From the NCBI GenBank assembly GCA_029948255.1, contig JALIZF010001888.1, positions 1 to 64,000 on the forward strand: a stretch of DNA of 64,000 bases. Direction: 5' to 3'. This DNA is from Telmatactis stephensoni (Eukaryota > Cnidaria > Anthozoa > Actiniaria > Isophelliidae). The notes beneath the pieces were generated by a model that ran no database searches, was not told the DNA's origin, and worked only from the letters and a program-made list of their open reading frames with translations. Below are positions 48,206-59,700 of this stretch, piece by piece (positions within the stretch are counted from its first letter, which is position 1; every line of letters starts with the position of its first letter). The translations under genes were made by a program, and so were the position numbers.

Positions 48206-48745
48206 TTACAAATGTGGTAAATAGACGGAAATTACAGTAAAGATAAGAAATGGTAATACTGAAAAATGCATATCAGTATAAAATGAATGGAAATAAAACT
48301 GAAACGTCTCATCGCGTTTATTAAGGCCATTGGGTTCTAGAGTATTAGCTAGATTTATATAGTGAGCTTCTTTAGCTTTGCGGATGGCATCGCGATTAGA
48401 GGTGATTATTTCAATGGGGATAAGTAAAACGTTAGTTATAGAGTGATCAGAGTTAGCAAGGAAATGTTCAGAAACAGCGGTGTTAGGTGATGTAGAGTGG
48501 GGTGTGTCAATTTTGCGTCGATGTTCGTTAAATCTGTATTTGAGTCGTCGTTTGGTTTCACCAATGTATTGTTTGTTACATTTGGTGCAGTGTATCATGT
48601 AAATGACGTTTCATTGCTCACGGTACTAAAGCCGGAAATACCGTTTTCCTCTACTGGTTTAACCCGTACCATTAATTCTCATATAACCTGTAATTCCAAA
48701 AACGTCATTTACATGATACACTGCACCAAATGTAACAAACAAATA
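48206..48745 (-). pseudogene. Penelope-like retroelement fragment, GIY-YIG region, with inverted piece
   Basis: On the minus strand, 48598-48206 encodes MIHCTKCNKQYIGETKRRLK followed by RFNEHRRKI, the start of a GIY-YIG nuclease domain as found at the C-terminus of Penelope-like reverse transcriptases. No reverse transcriptase region follows upstream in frame. Instead, about 41 bases (48569-48609) appear again in opposite orientation at 48700-48740, encoding the same NVIYMIHCTKCNKQ on the plus strand. It is a truncated, rearranged copy. Confidence 0.75.
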
Positions 48746-48818
48746 TTTCCCCCTGCATGGGAATCTTTTTTTTTTTGTCATAGATTCCCTGAAGGTATAA
48801 TAGATAGAGGATATTATA

Positions 48819-48932
48819 ATTACATGGGCGCGCGGAGATATACGAATTTTATCTTCGAGTGTTGATGCGCTCATTCGTGAGAGATTATCAACACGACAAG
48901 ATAAAATTCGTATCTCCAAGCGCCCATGTAAT
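48819..48932. mobile_element. MITE with ATTACATGGGCGC termini
   Basis: ATTACATGGGCGCGCGGAGA and its partner ending GCGCCCATGTAAT form the ends, followed by TACGAATTTTATCTT / AAGATAAAATTCGTA. Length 114 bp. It begins near the right edge of the Penelope fragment. Confidence 0.8.
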
Positions 48933-50243
48933 ATTCTGTTTAATATTCTGTCATCGCTAGGAAGCTCCTGAAAAACGTAGTCATGGCAACAGTGTTATCT
49001 TCACATGTGAAATAACATGTTATCTTCACATGTGAAGATATCACTTTTTCGAAACAGAGAAAAAGATAATTCATCGATGATTATATATTAAACAGGCATA
49101 TTAAAAGTTTACTAGGCCTAAAATATTAGAAAAATTTCAAGCTCGGCAAGAAGATTGAGAAATATCTCATTTTGGAATCGGAAATTAGGAAACTCGGCAG
49201 TGAAAAAGGGGGAAAAATTAATAGCATTTCTGGACCAAGATAGCCTTATTCTCTTAACGGCCTATACCACTTTAGTTCATCAACATGTAAGAAAAATGTG
49301 AAAGGGAAGTTTTCAAGTCATGGCTATTTACCAGCACTTCTCTGAGTAATTAATAATACTAGTTTTCATTAAAAAAGGCCTACAACCGATATGATTAAAA
49401 GATAGAAAATTGGCATCGTTAACAAGTCAAAAATAACAATATAGATATCGATAGGCGGTACTGATTTCGTCGAACAATTAGCGAACCATCAACTCATGCA
49501 TGATCAACTGGTGTAATAATTCTCGGCAATCTCTTACAGCCGACTCAACAGGGTTGCCAAGCAACGAAGATCAATAACAAAAATAATTGTTCGTTCACTT
49601 TACCAGAATACACGCTACCAAGATAAAACAAGTAAAATAAGCATAAAGTCAACCACAATGTAGGTTATTCTTGTAAAGAATTGGGAAAACGTTTTCAGTA
49701 GCTTAATTACATCCATGGCACCGACATGGATGTAAAGTAGGACAGGAAGTTAAATTTTGTTAACTCAGTTAACTGAAAACTAAATTAAACTTTATATGCA
49801 AATGTTGGATATCTTGAATTCAGATAAGTTACAGCTGAATCTCTTGGATTTGCCCTGCCTTACTGAAAAGTAAGTCGCACCGAAAACTCCTCTCAATGGA
49901 GAATGGGCGCTTAGTACGTCTACATTTGACACACAAAAGACAAAACCGAACCGTATGTCTTTGAAAATGAAGAAAGGTTTTCGCGCGGTTTCACTGAAAA
50001 TAAATATTAAATAATGCACGTTGGCGGCAAACTAGCAATGAAAATGAAAATGAAATAAAACACTTTGTATATTGTATTCAAAAAGGAAGACAGAAAGAAA
50101 AATGGGAGTCAAATTCGAAGGATGTTGCAAGTCTTCTTTCCGATCATTTAGTCGCTATCAAAATTCTTTGTTTATATAATATTTCCCATTAGCTGCATCC
50201 TTTTGTACGTTAAAAATCTGTACCTAGAAGTTCTTGTACCAAA

Positions 50244-50372
50244 ATGAACGCGTCTAACATCACTCAAGACTACAATGTCTGCAAGTACGACAAACCTGAC
50301 CCGGACGTTATACGAACTGTGAAAAAAATGGCCAATCCCGCAATCCCGCAAACCCCTAGGGCCCCCTCCTAA
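50244..50372 (+). other. Small open frame resembling the N-terminus of a rhodopsin-type receptor
   Basis: 42 codons with two N-glycosylation sequons right after Met (NAS, NIT) and then CKYDKPDPDVIRTVKKMA, which resembles the segment before helix 1 of many invertebrate peptide-type GPCRs. No transmembrane helix follows; the frame ends after a Pro-rich stretch. It could be a decayed receptor fragment or chance. Confidence 0.2.
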
Positions 50373-51153
50373 CACACTACTCTCTTCTACGACAGAGAAG
50401 TCGCCGCTTTAACAAGGTTTTATCACCTTTAATATTAATCGAAGTGTAAATAATATGAATATCTAACTTGTTCATAGAGCATCTGTGTAGAGATAAAAAC
50501 AGAACACCAAAGGGTAAGTATAAGTACTATTTTTTTGTGATGAACAATCAAACATGATTGGATATCGTGTGTTTATTTAGCTGCTGGGCACAAGTCAGCT
50601 ACCACGAGGCAAGCGAGACACTTGCCTCGGTAAAATTTCAGATATTATTTTTTTCTCTCCTTTTTTTTGCCAGAATGTGCAAAATTGTCACAACTTTAGT
50701 ACAATATATATGTCGCAAATGCCTCTCAAAACGCTGGCCGGAAATCGCATTTCCGAGGGTCTAAATTTCAATTTGTTTTCGGGGGAGCATGCCCGAACCC
50801 CCAAGTTGCTCCCGCCTTCGGCGGTCGATTGCCTCGGTAAACATGTCAGTCTCGCTACGGCCCTGAGCTGTTTAATACTTGTGTATGAATAAACGTTTTC
50901 ACCATCAGTCACTTACAATTCGTCTCAGTCACAAAGATAAGCTCAAAGAAGGTATCTGGAGGAAGACACACACACACACAGGAAACGGTATACATTTGCG
51001 AAATTATTGATTTTTTCACTTGTTTAAAGATACGAGTTATACTTCTCGATACTTCCCTGGGGATCTTATATTCTTTCTTGTCGTTTTGTCCGATTTCCTG
51101 AATGAGATGATATTAATGAGTTTAGGCAGTCTCCTCGTATCAAATGACCCTTG

Positions 51154-52129
51154 CACGATGGTCGGTTGCTAGGGCTTTTCCTCCCGCAAGGTTCCTAAAT
51201 TCAATTTTTGGCTCACAGAGGAGTAATTTATTTTCCAAATGAAGCAAAATATTAAAACATGTTCATTAGAAAGAAAATCCTTAATTTGTCTACAATTGTA
51301 AAGGTATTTTGGAAGTTTTTAAAATTATGACGTCATAAATGATACCTATTTTTAGTAACAACATCAAAAACCTGTTAAGGAATGTTCAAAACTTTACAGA
51401 CATTTTTGCTACTCAAAAAGAACGTTTATAGTGAAAACCCCATCTCAATCAGATTAAAGGGTACGAAGTTACAGCTAATGAAAGAAATTCAAATTTCCCG
51501 CCAAATGACCATATATGGTCAAAATTAAGGCTATTTAAACGCCAATACAATTAATGTATTGGCACAGCGGCAAACATAAAGTTGCATAAAATCAAAATTG
51601 TAGTTTTTTCAATTTGGGATGTGTGGTGTTATGGCGCGTTTTCGTCACAAAAAACGTCATTATGACGTGCTAATGACGTATCTTATGACGAAAACGCGTC
51701 ATAACACCACATATCCCAAATTGAAAAAACTACAATTTTGATTTTATGCAACTTCGTGTTTGTCGCTGTGCCAATACATTATGGTCATTTAGCGGGAAAT
51801 TTGAATTTCTTTCATTAGCTGTAACTTCGCACCCTTCAATCTAAATGAGATGGGGTTTTCACCAGAAATCATAGAATTCTATAGAAAAAAATAATATGGT
51901 TATTTTACTATTTCGATCCTAATTTTTTTCTGATGCCAAATTTGGACATCATTAATGACGTCACAATAGCGGTCTAATCAGATGTAATTGCCACCAATTA
52001 ACAGGTAATTTATCAACCTACTTCCCAGCCAAGTTTTGTCAAATTTGATGCATTCTACTTTTGTCTAAGGCCTAAAACTCTCAGTTTCGAGGCTTCCGGG
52101 AGGAAAAGCCCTAGCAACCGACCATCGTG
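51154..52129. mobile_element. Foldback element with GGTTGCTAGGGC ends
   Basis: CACGATGGTCGGTTGCTAGG (51154) pairs with CCTAGCAACCGACCATCGTG (ending 52129). A second, inner set of arms (about 51470-51640 and 51670-51840) is also inverted, around GACGTGC. About 976 bp, no coding frame. Confidence 0.8.
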
Positions 52130-52689
52130 TTGTAACATGCATTACAGCAAAAGTCGCAGTAAAACTTACAGCAAAAGTCGAAACTTCCAACAAAACTTTA
52201 TAATGTAGATAGGAGGTCCACATCAGCGAAAGCTGCCTTAACTGACCTTGCCAAATAAAATATGTATGTATGTATGTAGCTACGGTGGCCCGGAACCGTA
52301 AATTTTTTTTCTTGGGAATCGCAATTTGTATCGGTCGAGTTAGTGATTTGATTGACGTGCGTCTGAATGCCAGTTTTAAACGGAGACTTCGAGCTTCACA
52401 GGTCGCACTTCATCCATAATGGTAATAATATAACACCCTCTAAAACCCCCAAAAATATGTTTGAGTCTGTGATCTGTCGCCTTCCGCCCCCGGGGGTGGG
52501 GCTTTGTCTTTTGGGGGTTGGGTCAGCCCCCGGGGAAGCCGATGATAAAGTGCATTGTCGTTCGTAGTCGATCAATGATTGGTTCTTAAGTTTGGCTGCA
52601 AGTGTAAGCTACCCTAACTGAGCTCATTTAATTAGCCAGCCGTTTTGGAAGTCTAGACATATAATCTCTTTTCATCGAAATTTTCCAAG

Positions 52690-54516
52690 ATGTCTACCAA
52701 TAGTAAGGAGGTGGTTCAATCAAGCCAAAAACAACCCTATCGCCACCCCGAAGTGTTCCAGACCATCGAAGGCGTTATTCATGCTCCTGAATTTACTAAC
52801 GAGTATTTGAATGAAATCATAGATCTACCGGTTCAGGAAGGAGATGTATTTGTAGGTACAGGAAAAACCACAAACCTGGGGCCGGTTGTACGAAGGGTAA
52901 ATAGCGCTATCCAGCGGATAAATCCTTATCCAGCAGATAAAATCTATACAAAATCTATACAGTGGATAACTCTTATCCAGTGGATAACTTTATCCAACCT
53001 TCGTACAACCGGGACCAGATATTTGGTAGAGGTTATTTCGCGAGCTTCAGAACGACATTTCGCGTCAAAAGGTCCCGTTATTAGGGCTAGATAAAGGTTA
53101 GGTTTAGGGCTAGGGACTTGGATAGAGTCTACCCCTAACCTAGCCCTAAAACTTAAAATCTAGCTCTAATAATAGGATCGTTTGACGCGAAATGTCGTTC
53201 TGAAGCTCGCGAAATAACCTCTACCCAGATATTTAGTGTTGTCTTCAGCTTGGTGCCAGTGTATAAAATAGATTATGGAAATAGTGATTTCAATAAACCT
53301 GGGCAATAATTAGCTGTTAGTGTTATCTGTCAGAAAAGGAACAAAAGGAGACAAAACATTTAGAATCTAACACTTTTTATTTGCTTAATTAGTACTGCCC
53401 AGGTTTATTGAAATCACTCTAAACCAAGTTTAATGAGCTTTTCTCACCCTTGCTTGACATTTTATATTTTAATTGAACAGGAACAAAAATATAATATTTG
53501 AAAAGAACACACTGGCCAAAGTTAGCAAAACTTGAAATTTTGAGGTAGTTTCTATGAATAGTGCCAAAGTTACGGGCGGCCGAAGTTGGTGCTTTTTGTG
53601 TAGAAACGTTCGGTTTTGGGCAACTCCCTTAGGGGCCGTTCACACTACAGTTGGCGGCTCGCTTCAGGTGGTGGTCTGAGATCGATTCGAGAGCGATCCA
53701 CGACAAATGCGATTCAGGTTGAACGCATACTAGGTTGCTAGAATTGAGTGAAAGTATGAAATGTGGTCTTTTTTCCATTTTTAGGTTTTTGGCTGGGACA
53801 CATTTTGCGATCAAACAGCGGTGCGCCTCAGGCTCAAACAAAACCCAGTCGAGCCACCTTAAGATGGATATTTTTAGCTTTCTAAAGTGAACGTGATCCC
53901 AAAGACCCTGTTAACACTACAGTTTTAGATCGATCTGAGTTCGATCCAGCTTAAAGCGAAGTACTAGACTGGATCGATCTCAGATCGATCTAATGTTGTT
54001 GTATGAAGCGATCTCAGTGTGAACAACCACAAAGTGTATTAGTTAAAAGCCACCTAATCCCAACTTGGAACCTCTTTATCGAAAATCTTCATTACTTTTC
54101 TTCCACTTTGGTGAAAAATTTTTTCGACTTCGACAAAACCCAAAATTTAGGCGAATTTGCAAAGTAGCGCTTTCAGCCATTTTGACCCATGACCGTGCTT
54201 GCTAGGGGGTATGGCACTAGTCATATGACGTCACCGCAGGTACAGAGAACATTACAGTGAAAACGTAGTTTAAACGTTTTTGGCCAAGGAAAAAGATATC
54301 TCCTTCACTTCTAAAAAGCTCTTCACCTACAGGATATTCAATCAATAACAGCTTTAATAGTTTTTAGTTTTCGAAGAAAAAAATGGTTTCCAAGTAGGGA
54401 TTAAGTGACCTTTAAAGTGTGATAGTCAAATAACAAAATAATACAATGCAATAGAGTGTATTAGTGAGTGGTACTCTAAGATGTGTGTATGTGTAAGGGG
54501 GGGGGTTCTCTAAGAT

Positions 54517-54547
<31 letters not shown>

Positions 54548-55720
54548 TCATAGCCTTAAAGGAAGAAAAAAAATCATGCATCATGTTGAAAACAATTCCT
54601 GCACCGCCAAGAAAGACAAAAAGAAGAAAAAAACCTGCACAAAAAAGGAGTCGCCCAAGTTTTAAGTTTTTTGAAAGTGTTCTATGGAACTCCAAACTTA
54701 ATAATTGTGCAAAAAATTCGGAATTCATTCAAATCGCGTAATTTTTTCGTACAAGTCATTAGATACCCCAACTTTTCGACAGAATGGGAAATAACAGGGG
54801 GTTAGGTGCACTTTAAACTAATACACTTTGTTTCTCGGATTAACGAAAACCACTCTAAATAAAATCACTGTAAAACGCTATTACTACATATTATCATATC
54901 TATTATTTAATATAATCGACAGATTAATATTTATCCATTTTTCGCTGTAGGTACCTATCCTAAATCAGGAACAACATGGGTATGTGAAGTTGTCTGGCAA
55001 ATTTTCTCCGATGGTGCAGTAGATATGACGTCCTTGTATGAACGGGTACCCTTTTTAGGGTTTGAGAAAAGACATCATAGCTTAAAGAACAAAACTCTAA
55101 ACCTCAGGGAATTCTTCTTGAAGAAGCACTTCCCTCGTTGCTTCCAGACTCATTTACCCTATCATCAAGCACCAATGGGAAATGGTCCTACTAAACCTAA
55201 GTACATCTATCTTGTACGTAACCCCAAGGATGTCGCTGTCTCTTACTATTGGTACTATAGAGCTATAATGAGATTTGAATTTGACCGATCTTGGGATGAA
55301 TTTTTTGAGATGTTTATCAAAGGCAACGTTCAGCGTGGCAGTTGGTTTGATCACGTGCTTGGATGGTGGGCTCATCGAGACGATCCCAACATTCTGTTCC
55401 TGAAGTACGAGGACATGAAAAAGAACCTGCCTGGTGCTGTCCAACATATCGCCAAGTTTCTTGGTAAAGATTTATCCCCCGACAAGATTGAACGTATCGC
55501 CGAGCAAACCAGCTTTCAGGCCATGTCTGATGGCAGCGGTCGATTCATGGATGGGAATAAGTTGATGCTGAAGATGTCTCGCATTCAAGAAATCAAGTAC
55601 ATCCGAAAGGGAATAGTTGGAGATTGGAAAAATTACTTCACTGAAGAACAGAGCAAGAGATTTGATACATTGTACGAAAGCAAGATGGCTGGTAGTGGAC
55701 TAAAACTAGAATTTGAGTAA
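52690..55720 (+). CDS. Cytosolic sulfotransferase (SULT family)
   Basis: Exons 52690-52855 and 54951-55720 join to 311 residues plus TAA, a normal length for the family. The 5'-phosphosulfate loop TYPKSGTTW (57-65) is split next to the intron (GDVFV | GTYPK). The catalytic His is 123 in QTHLPYH. PAPS 3'-phosphate contacts are RNPKDVAVSYYW (Arg145, Ser153) and the C-terminal RKGIVGDWKN (274-283). These enzymes transfer sulfate from PAPS to hydroxyls or amines of small molecules in the cytosol. All catalytic and cofactor residues are present. The intron carries at least four foldback elements. The substrate class (phenol, steroid or other) cannot be read from the sequence, so no specific symbol is given. 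Confidence 0.95.
52877..53016. mobile_element. MITE with GGGGCCGGTTGTACGAAGG ends
   Basis: The left GGGGCCGGTTGTACGAAGG and right CCTTCGTACAACCGGGACC pair; the interior repeats GGATAA and TTATCC words. It sits 21 bp after the sulfotransferase exon 1 donor. Confidence 0.8.
53025..53226. mobile_element. MITE with GGTAGAGGTTATTTCGCG ends
   Basis: Arms GGTAGAGGTTATTTCGCGAG and its complement; interior AACGACATTTCGCGTCAAA and its partner. The centre has TTAGGTTTAGGGCTAGGG and CCCTAACCTAGCCC, telomere-like by composition only. Confidence 0.8.
53283..53419. mobile_element. MITE with AGTGATTTCAATAAACC ends
   Basis: AGTGATTTCAATAAACCTGG at the left pairs with CCAGGTTTATTGAAATCACT at the right; the interior has AAGGAACAAAAGG. 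Length 137 bp. Confidence 0.75.
53905..54028. mobile_element. Second copy of the GATCGATCT MITE (14727-14836)
   Basis: ACCCTGTTAACACTACAG, then GATCGATCTGAG, GTACTAGACTGGATCGATCT and AGTGTGAAC in the same order as 14727-14836. The right end is more diverged. A further related half-copy appears at 53637-53700 (CCGTTCACACTACAG). Confidence 0.65.
54531..54547 (+). repeat. G17 run after (GT)n
   Basis: Seventeen guanines preceded by an alternating GT tract, in the sulfotransferase intron. Capable of quadruplex formation in principle. Confidence 0.9.
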
Positions 55721-55894
55721 GATAATGAGTTCGAGATAAAATATAGATTTGAAAAAGATGACTTTTTGTTACTAAAGACTTTCCAAGTAAATAAGATTTC
55801 CCCCTTGGGAGAATCTTTCTGGGGTTGAAACAAGCTAGCGATTTGGGTGGGTTAAATTCTAAATCTGGAATCTCGATCTTCCATTGATATTTTT

Positions 55895-55915
55895 GGGGGG
55901 GGGGGGGGGGGGGGG
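55895..55915 (+). repeat. G21 run downstream of the sulfotransferase
   Basis: Twenty-one consecutive guanines about 175 bp after the stop codon, within or near the 3' end of the transcript. Length should be checked in raw reads, as homopolymers are error-prone. Confidence 0.9.
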
Positions 55916-56056
55916 TGTTTAGGGCGAAATCAGTCTTAGGCAATAATCTTTCAAAACTGCTTTCATTGTTGAATAAGGCTCTAGTAAAAACCAAATTTAG
56001 TCATTAAAACGTAATAAAAGCATCTCATTCTATCGTTTATAATTATAACTGGTATA

Positions 56057-56315
56057 TAGCTATTTCAAAAAATGTCGACGGGGCGCAAGAATGGCAGTCG
56101 GCGATTTGCACGACCGAAAGGAAATTTGGGGTAACCACCAATCATTTTCATTCAATTAAATACCCAAGAAATGCCGGTACCATGCAGTAAAGACCTTATT
56201 GGACAAAGTGGTCGATAGGCGATTCATATCTCCACGCCGGATAGCGGTTAATGGTATGACCACAGTTCCTTTCGGTTGTGCAATCACCAATTACCATTTA
56301 TATGCCTATTTCAAT
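56057..56315. mobile_element. Second copy of the MITE at 4550
   Basis: Starts TAGCTATTTCAAAAAATG and contains GCACGACCGAAAGGAAATTTG and GTTCCTTTCGGTTGTGCAATC in the same order as 4550-4734; the right edge is decayed. An extra insert near 56140-56250 makes it longer. Confidence 0.6.
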
Positions 56316-56751
56316 AAACGTTGTCGGCAAAGGCCCCTAGCCCACGTTCGCGACTTACCTGAAAGGAAGCACGAGTATAAATCGCTAGTTATTCATGTCG
56401 ACTTTTATGAGTTCAAATTCTTTGAAAAACTGATTTTTGAGTTCCCGTCGGGAAGTTACATTGGAAAAAACGCAGTCACTTCAAGTGAACAGATCTTTAT
56501 TGGGAATAACTTTTAAGTTGTACAGACTGTGAGTCTTGTGTAGTAAGATGTAACTTAGAGGAAGATTCGAAATTAAAACTATAGATTTCACGTTCTTGTA
56601 TTAGAAGAATTATCAAACAACAACATATTAGTGAAAACGAAGTAAAATGGCTAATGAAAAAAAGTCTAATGAAAGAAAAGAAAAAAGTTTCTTTGAAGAA
56701 TAAAATTTGTTTAGTATTTATATACAGAGGTAGTGAATAATTTTAAGAGAT

Positions 56752-59700
56752 CTACATCTCATCATCAGCTATTTCATCGATGACTTCAAATCCATCCATG
56801 AAATCCACATCCTCGTTACGCAACTCACTCTCATCTGAGCTGGGCTTTGCCTTTGAGGCAGTCTTTGGACTCTGTCTTGTTCGTCTTCCCCCTCTACTAC
56901 GCCCCCTTCCACGGCCTCCCTGGCCACTTCCACGTGCTGCCCTTCTACCCCGCTTTGCTGCAGCGGTGACTTTTGTTTTCTTTTCTAAAGGCTCTTCTTC
57001 TCCAAGTGATTCACTTGCAAAGTCTGTTGATGCATCTGCATCAAGTGAAATATCAACAGCATCATTGATATTCTGAAATATAAACATTTAATCTTAGTCA
57101 AGAATTTACTTGCGAGGTTTTGAGACATCAGATGACTTATCACAGTATGCAACCTGTGTACATTTATTCAAGAAATGAAAACAACTCATTTAAGTACTAC
57201 AAGCCCTTACAGCAGTAACCACTGTTAATGTACATCTATTTCCAAAAAGGTTGTCGAGCAAAAGGTTTCAAGCCTACGCGAATAGGCCGAAAAGGAGTAT
57301 GGGTAGGCACTAAACTTCACTCGCTTTTCAGCATTGTTCTCGATTTTTAACATCAAGGAATGAAGTCTTTTGTGCATAATCTCAACACAAGCTAGTTGAG
57401 AATAGTGGTGTTGATATTCTCGTAGTTTTGTACCCATTCTCCCTTGCGGGCAAGTCAAGTAGGCTTGAGTCTTTTTCTCCTGGTAAAACAAAATTCCCTG
57501 ACATTTCCCCGACTTTTCACTAACTAAATTTCATTTTTCAATGACCTTTTTCTTAACACACATTTAGAACTTCTATTTCACCAATAGAGGGATTTCATGG
57601 CAGCCATGTTTGTGGGCAAGTACAATAGAAAGTTTTTGAATAACAAAACATTTCCTTTCTCTTGGGAGAAAATCTCTATTGTTTTGACCACAAACATGTG
57701 TGCCGTGAAATCCCTCTGTCAGTTTACAAAATTAAGTGGTTAAGGTTCGTGGAATTCCAGGGCCAAGCTGTTAAAAAGGTTTGACCTTTCCAACACAAAT
57801 TCCCTGACTTTTCACTGACTTTTGTAAAATTTCACTGACCAAATTAGAAATTCCCTACCTTGACAAATTTTAGGGATTCCCTGACTTTTCAAGGTCAGTG
57901 GGAACCCTGTGGTCATACTTTTGGGCGTTATGCTCTAAATATCACTGTTACTTTATTCATTTTATTACCTCCTCCAGCTCTTGGCTATCATCTTCCTTAG
58001 GAAGACTTTCAGAATCAAGACCAATATCATCATTTAAGTGAGATTCATCTTTTTCGCCTTCATAAACATCCTCAGGATCATACAATCCACCACCATCTTC
58101 TTCAAATGTCTTATCCTGGTCAGAAATATTCTCTTGACTTGGTTCTGGTTCGTTCTGGTTCTCAATAGGGTCAATGGTTTTATCTTCCATAGAAGCATTG
58201 CCCTCTTCTTCTTCGTTGGCAACTACATACTTAGTCACTCTAACCTAAACATGAATATGCAAGAGAGACAGATTTAATCATTGGAAATACATTCAAGATG
58301 AATTTTACAGCTGTAAGACAAATGGCTGATACATCAGTAAAGACATGAGATGTAGATCACAGACTTATTTAATGTCTCAATGTTCTTTTACTTTCTCATC
58401 ATTATATCAGACCAATTTGGCAAAATTAAATGAGAGGAATCAATGGTTGGAAAAAGAAAAAAGGGAGAGGAACTTGGAAAGGGGATACTTGATACATAAT
58501 GTATGATTCCTAAAATCTCTATACACCATAACAAAGGGAATAAGACCCCCAAACCTTCTTTAATTTAATTCTCTGGTCTTTCTTTCCCTTAATAATAATT
58601 CATAATAGTTGGAAATTATTTCCAATTATCTCCACATTGGGGAATGGATATTTTTTGGAACCACACAATGAAACATTTCTTGACTAAAATTGAACCTTGA
58701 CATAAGTCATTATTATAAAGAAACAGGGGAAAGTTTGAAGTGCCTGAATACATGCTCTATGTCAATGAGAATTAGAGAAAAAATCTCCAACTTTCTTGGG
58801 ACTCAAACTGACAATAATGTCATGACACCCATGTCCAGTCGTCTACTGACTGAGCCAGTAATCATAACTCCAACTTGCTGGCTCAGTGGTAGACGACTGG
58901 ACATCAGGAGTCATAGGTTATAGTCCACCTAAGTTGAATTTTTTCTCCGACTCTTGTAGGCATGCACTTGGCTACTTCAACTTCTTTTTTAAAGTCCCTA
59001 TGACACATATTTTTTTATTTTCAAACTCATTACTTTTCTGGAAATGTAGCTAAGATTTTTTTATCCCATTTTGGAATACTCCATATTTTCGGAGATATAA
59101 AAGTTTCAAATTTCAAAATGCAAGTGTGATGATGTCAGGGGAGTCATCATCACCAGCTTCTCATGGATTTTACTAAAAGAGGTCTTCAATTCCACAACCA
59201 GATTTTTTACTCAAACACAGGCTTTACCAACAGAAATAAATTCCAAATGAAAAAATTAGAGTATTTCAAGTCATCTTGGTTTTGTATAATAAATGATGAC
59301 TCCCCTGACGTCATCAAATTTGCATTTTGAAATTTGAAACCTTTATATCTCGAAAAATATGGAGTGTTCAAAAGTAAGACAAAAAGAACCTCAACTATAT
59401 TCCTAGAAAAGAACTGAGTTTGAAAAGAAAAAAAAATGTGTCATAGGGACTTTAACTCTCTTGGACAAGACTTTCATACACTGTCTGATCTGTAATGTGA
59501 AGGGTGTCTTGTTTCTTCTTCTTCATCAGAAACCTCATACAGAAGGAAGGTATCACCTTCTCTTTCACTGAGCATCTTAGCAAGTTCTTGATTTCTCATT
59601 TTTTGATTTGCTTCATACTTGGGATGCTGATGAATATATACCTGAAAAACGATCAAAATAAATTAGAGGGGTACTCTTGAGGATGGCTTATATGACTTTT

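Larger units (their letters stand above)
47986..52689. other. Non-coding stretch between DUF229 and sulfotransferase genes
   Basis: Contains the Penelope-like remnant (48206-48745), a MITE (48819-48932), short palindromes with CTTCACATGTGAA (about 48995-49035), a foldback element (51154-52129), an (ATGT)n tail at 52259-52278 and a repeat-like GC-rich block at 50590-50870 (CCTCGGTAAA, CCCCCAAG, GCCTTCGGC words). 49040-50170 shows nothing I can name. Confidence 0.55.

Noticed and set aside
56199..56516. 105-codon plus-strand frame after the sulfotransferase
   Set aside because: It starts within a MITE copy (56057-56315) and shows no recognisable domain.
56780..57076. 98-codon plus-strand frame, Pro/Arg-rich
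   Set aside because: Shadow of the last exon of the zinc-finger gene.
58822..58914. tRNA on either strand (TGGCTCAGTGG motif)
   Set aside because: No B box of good quality and the sequence is explained by an inverted repeat.
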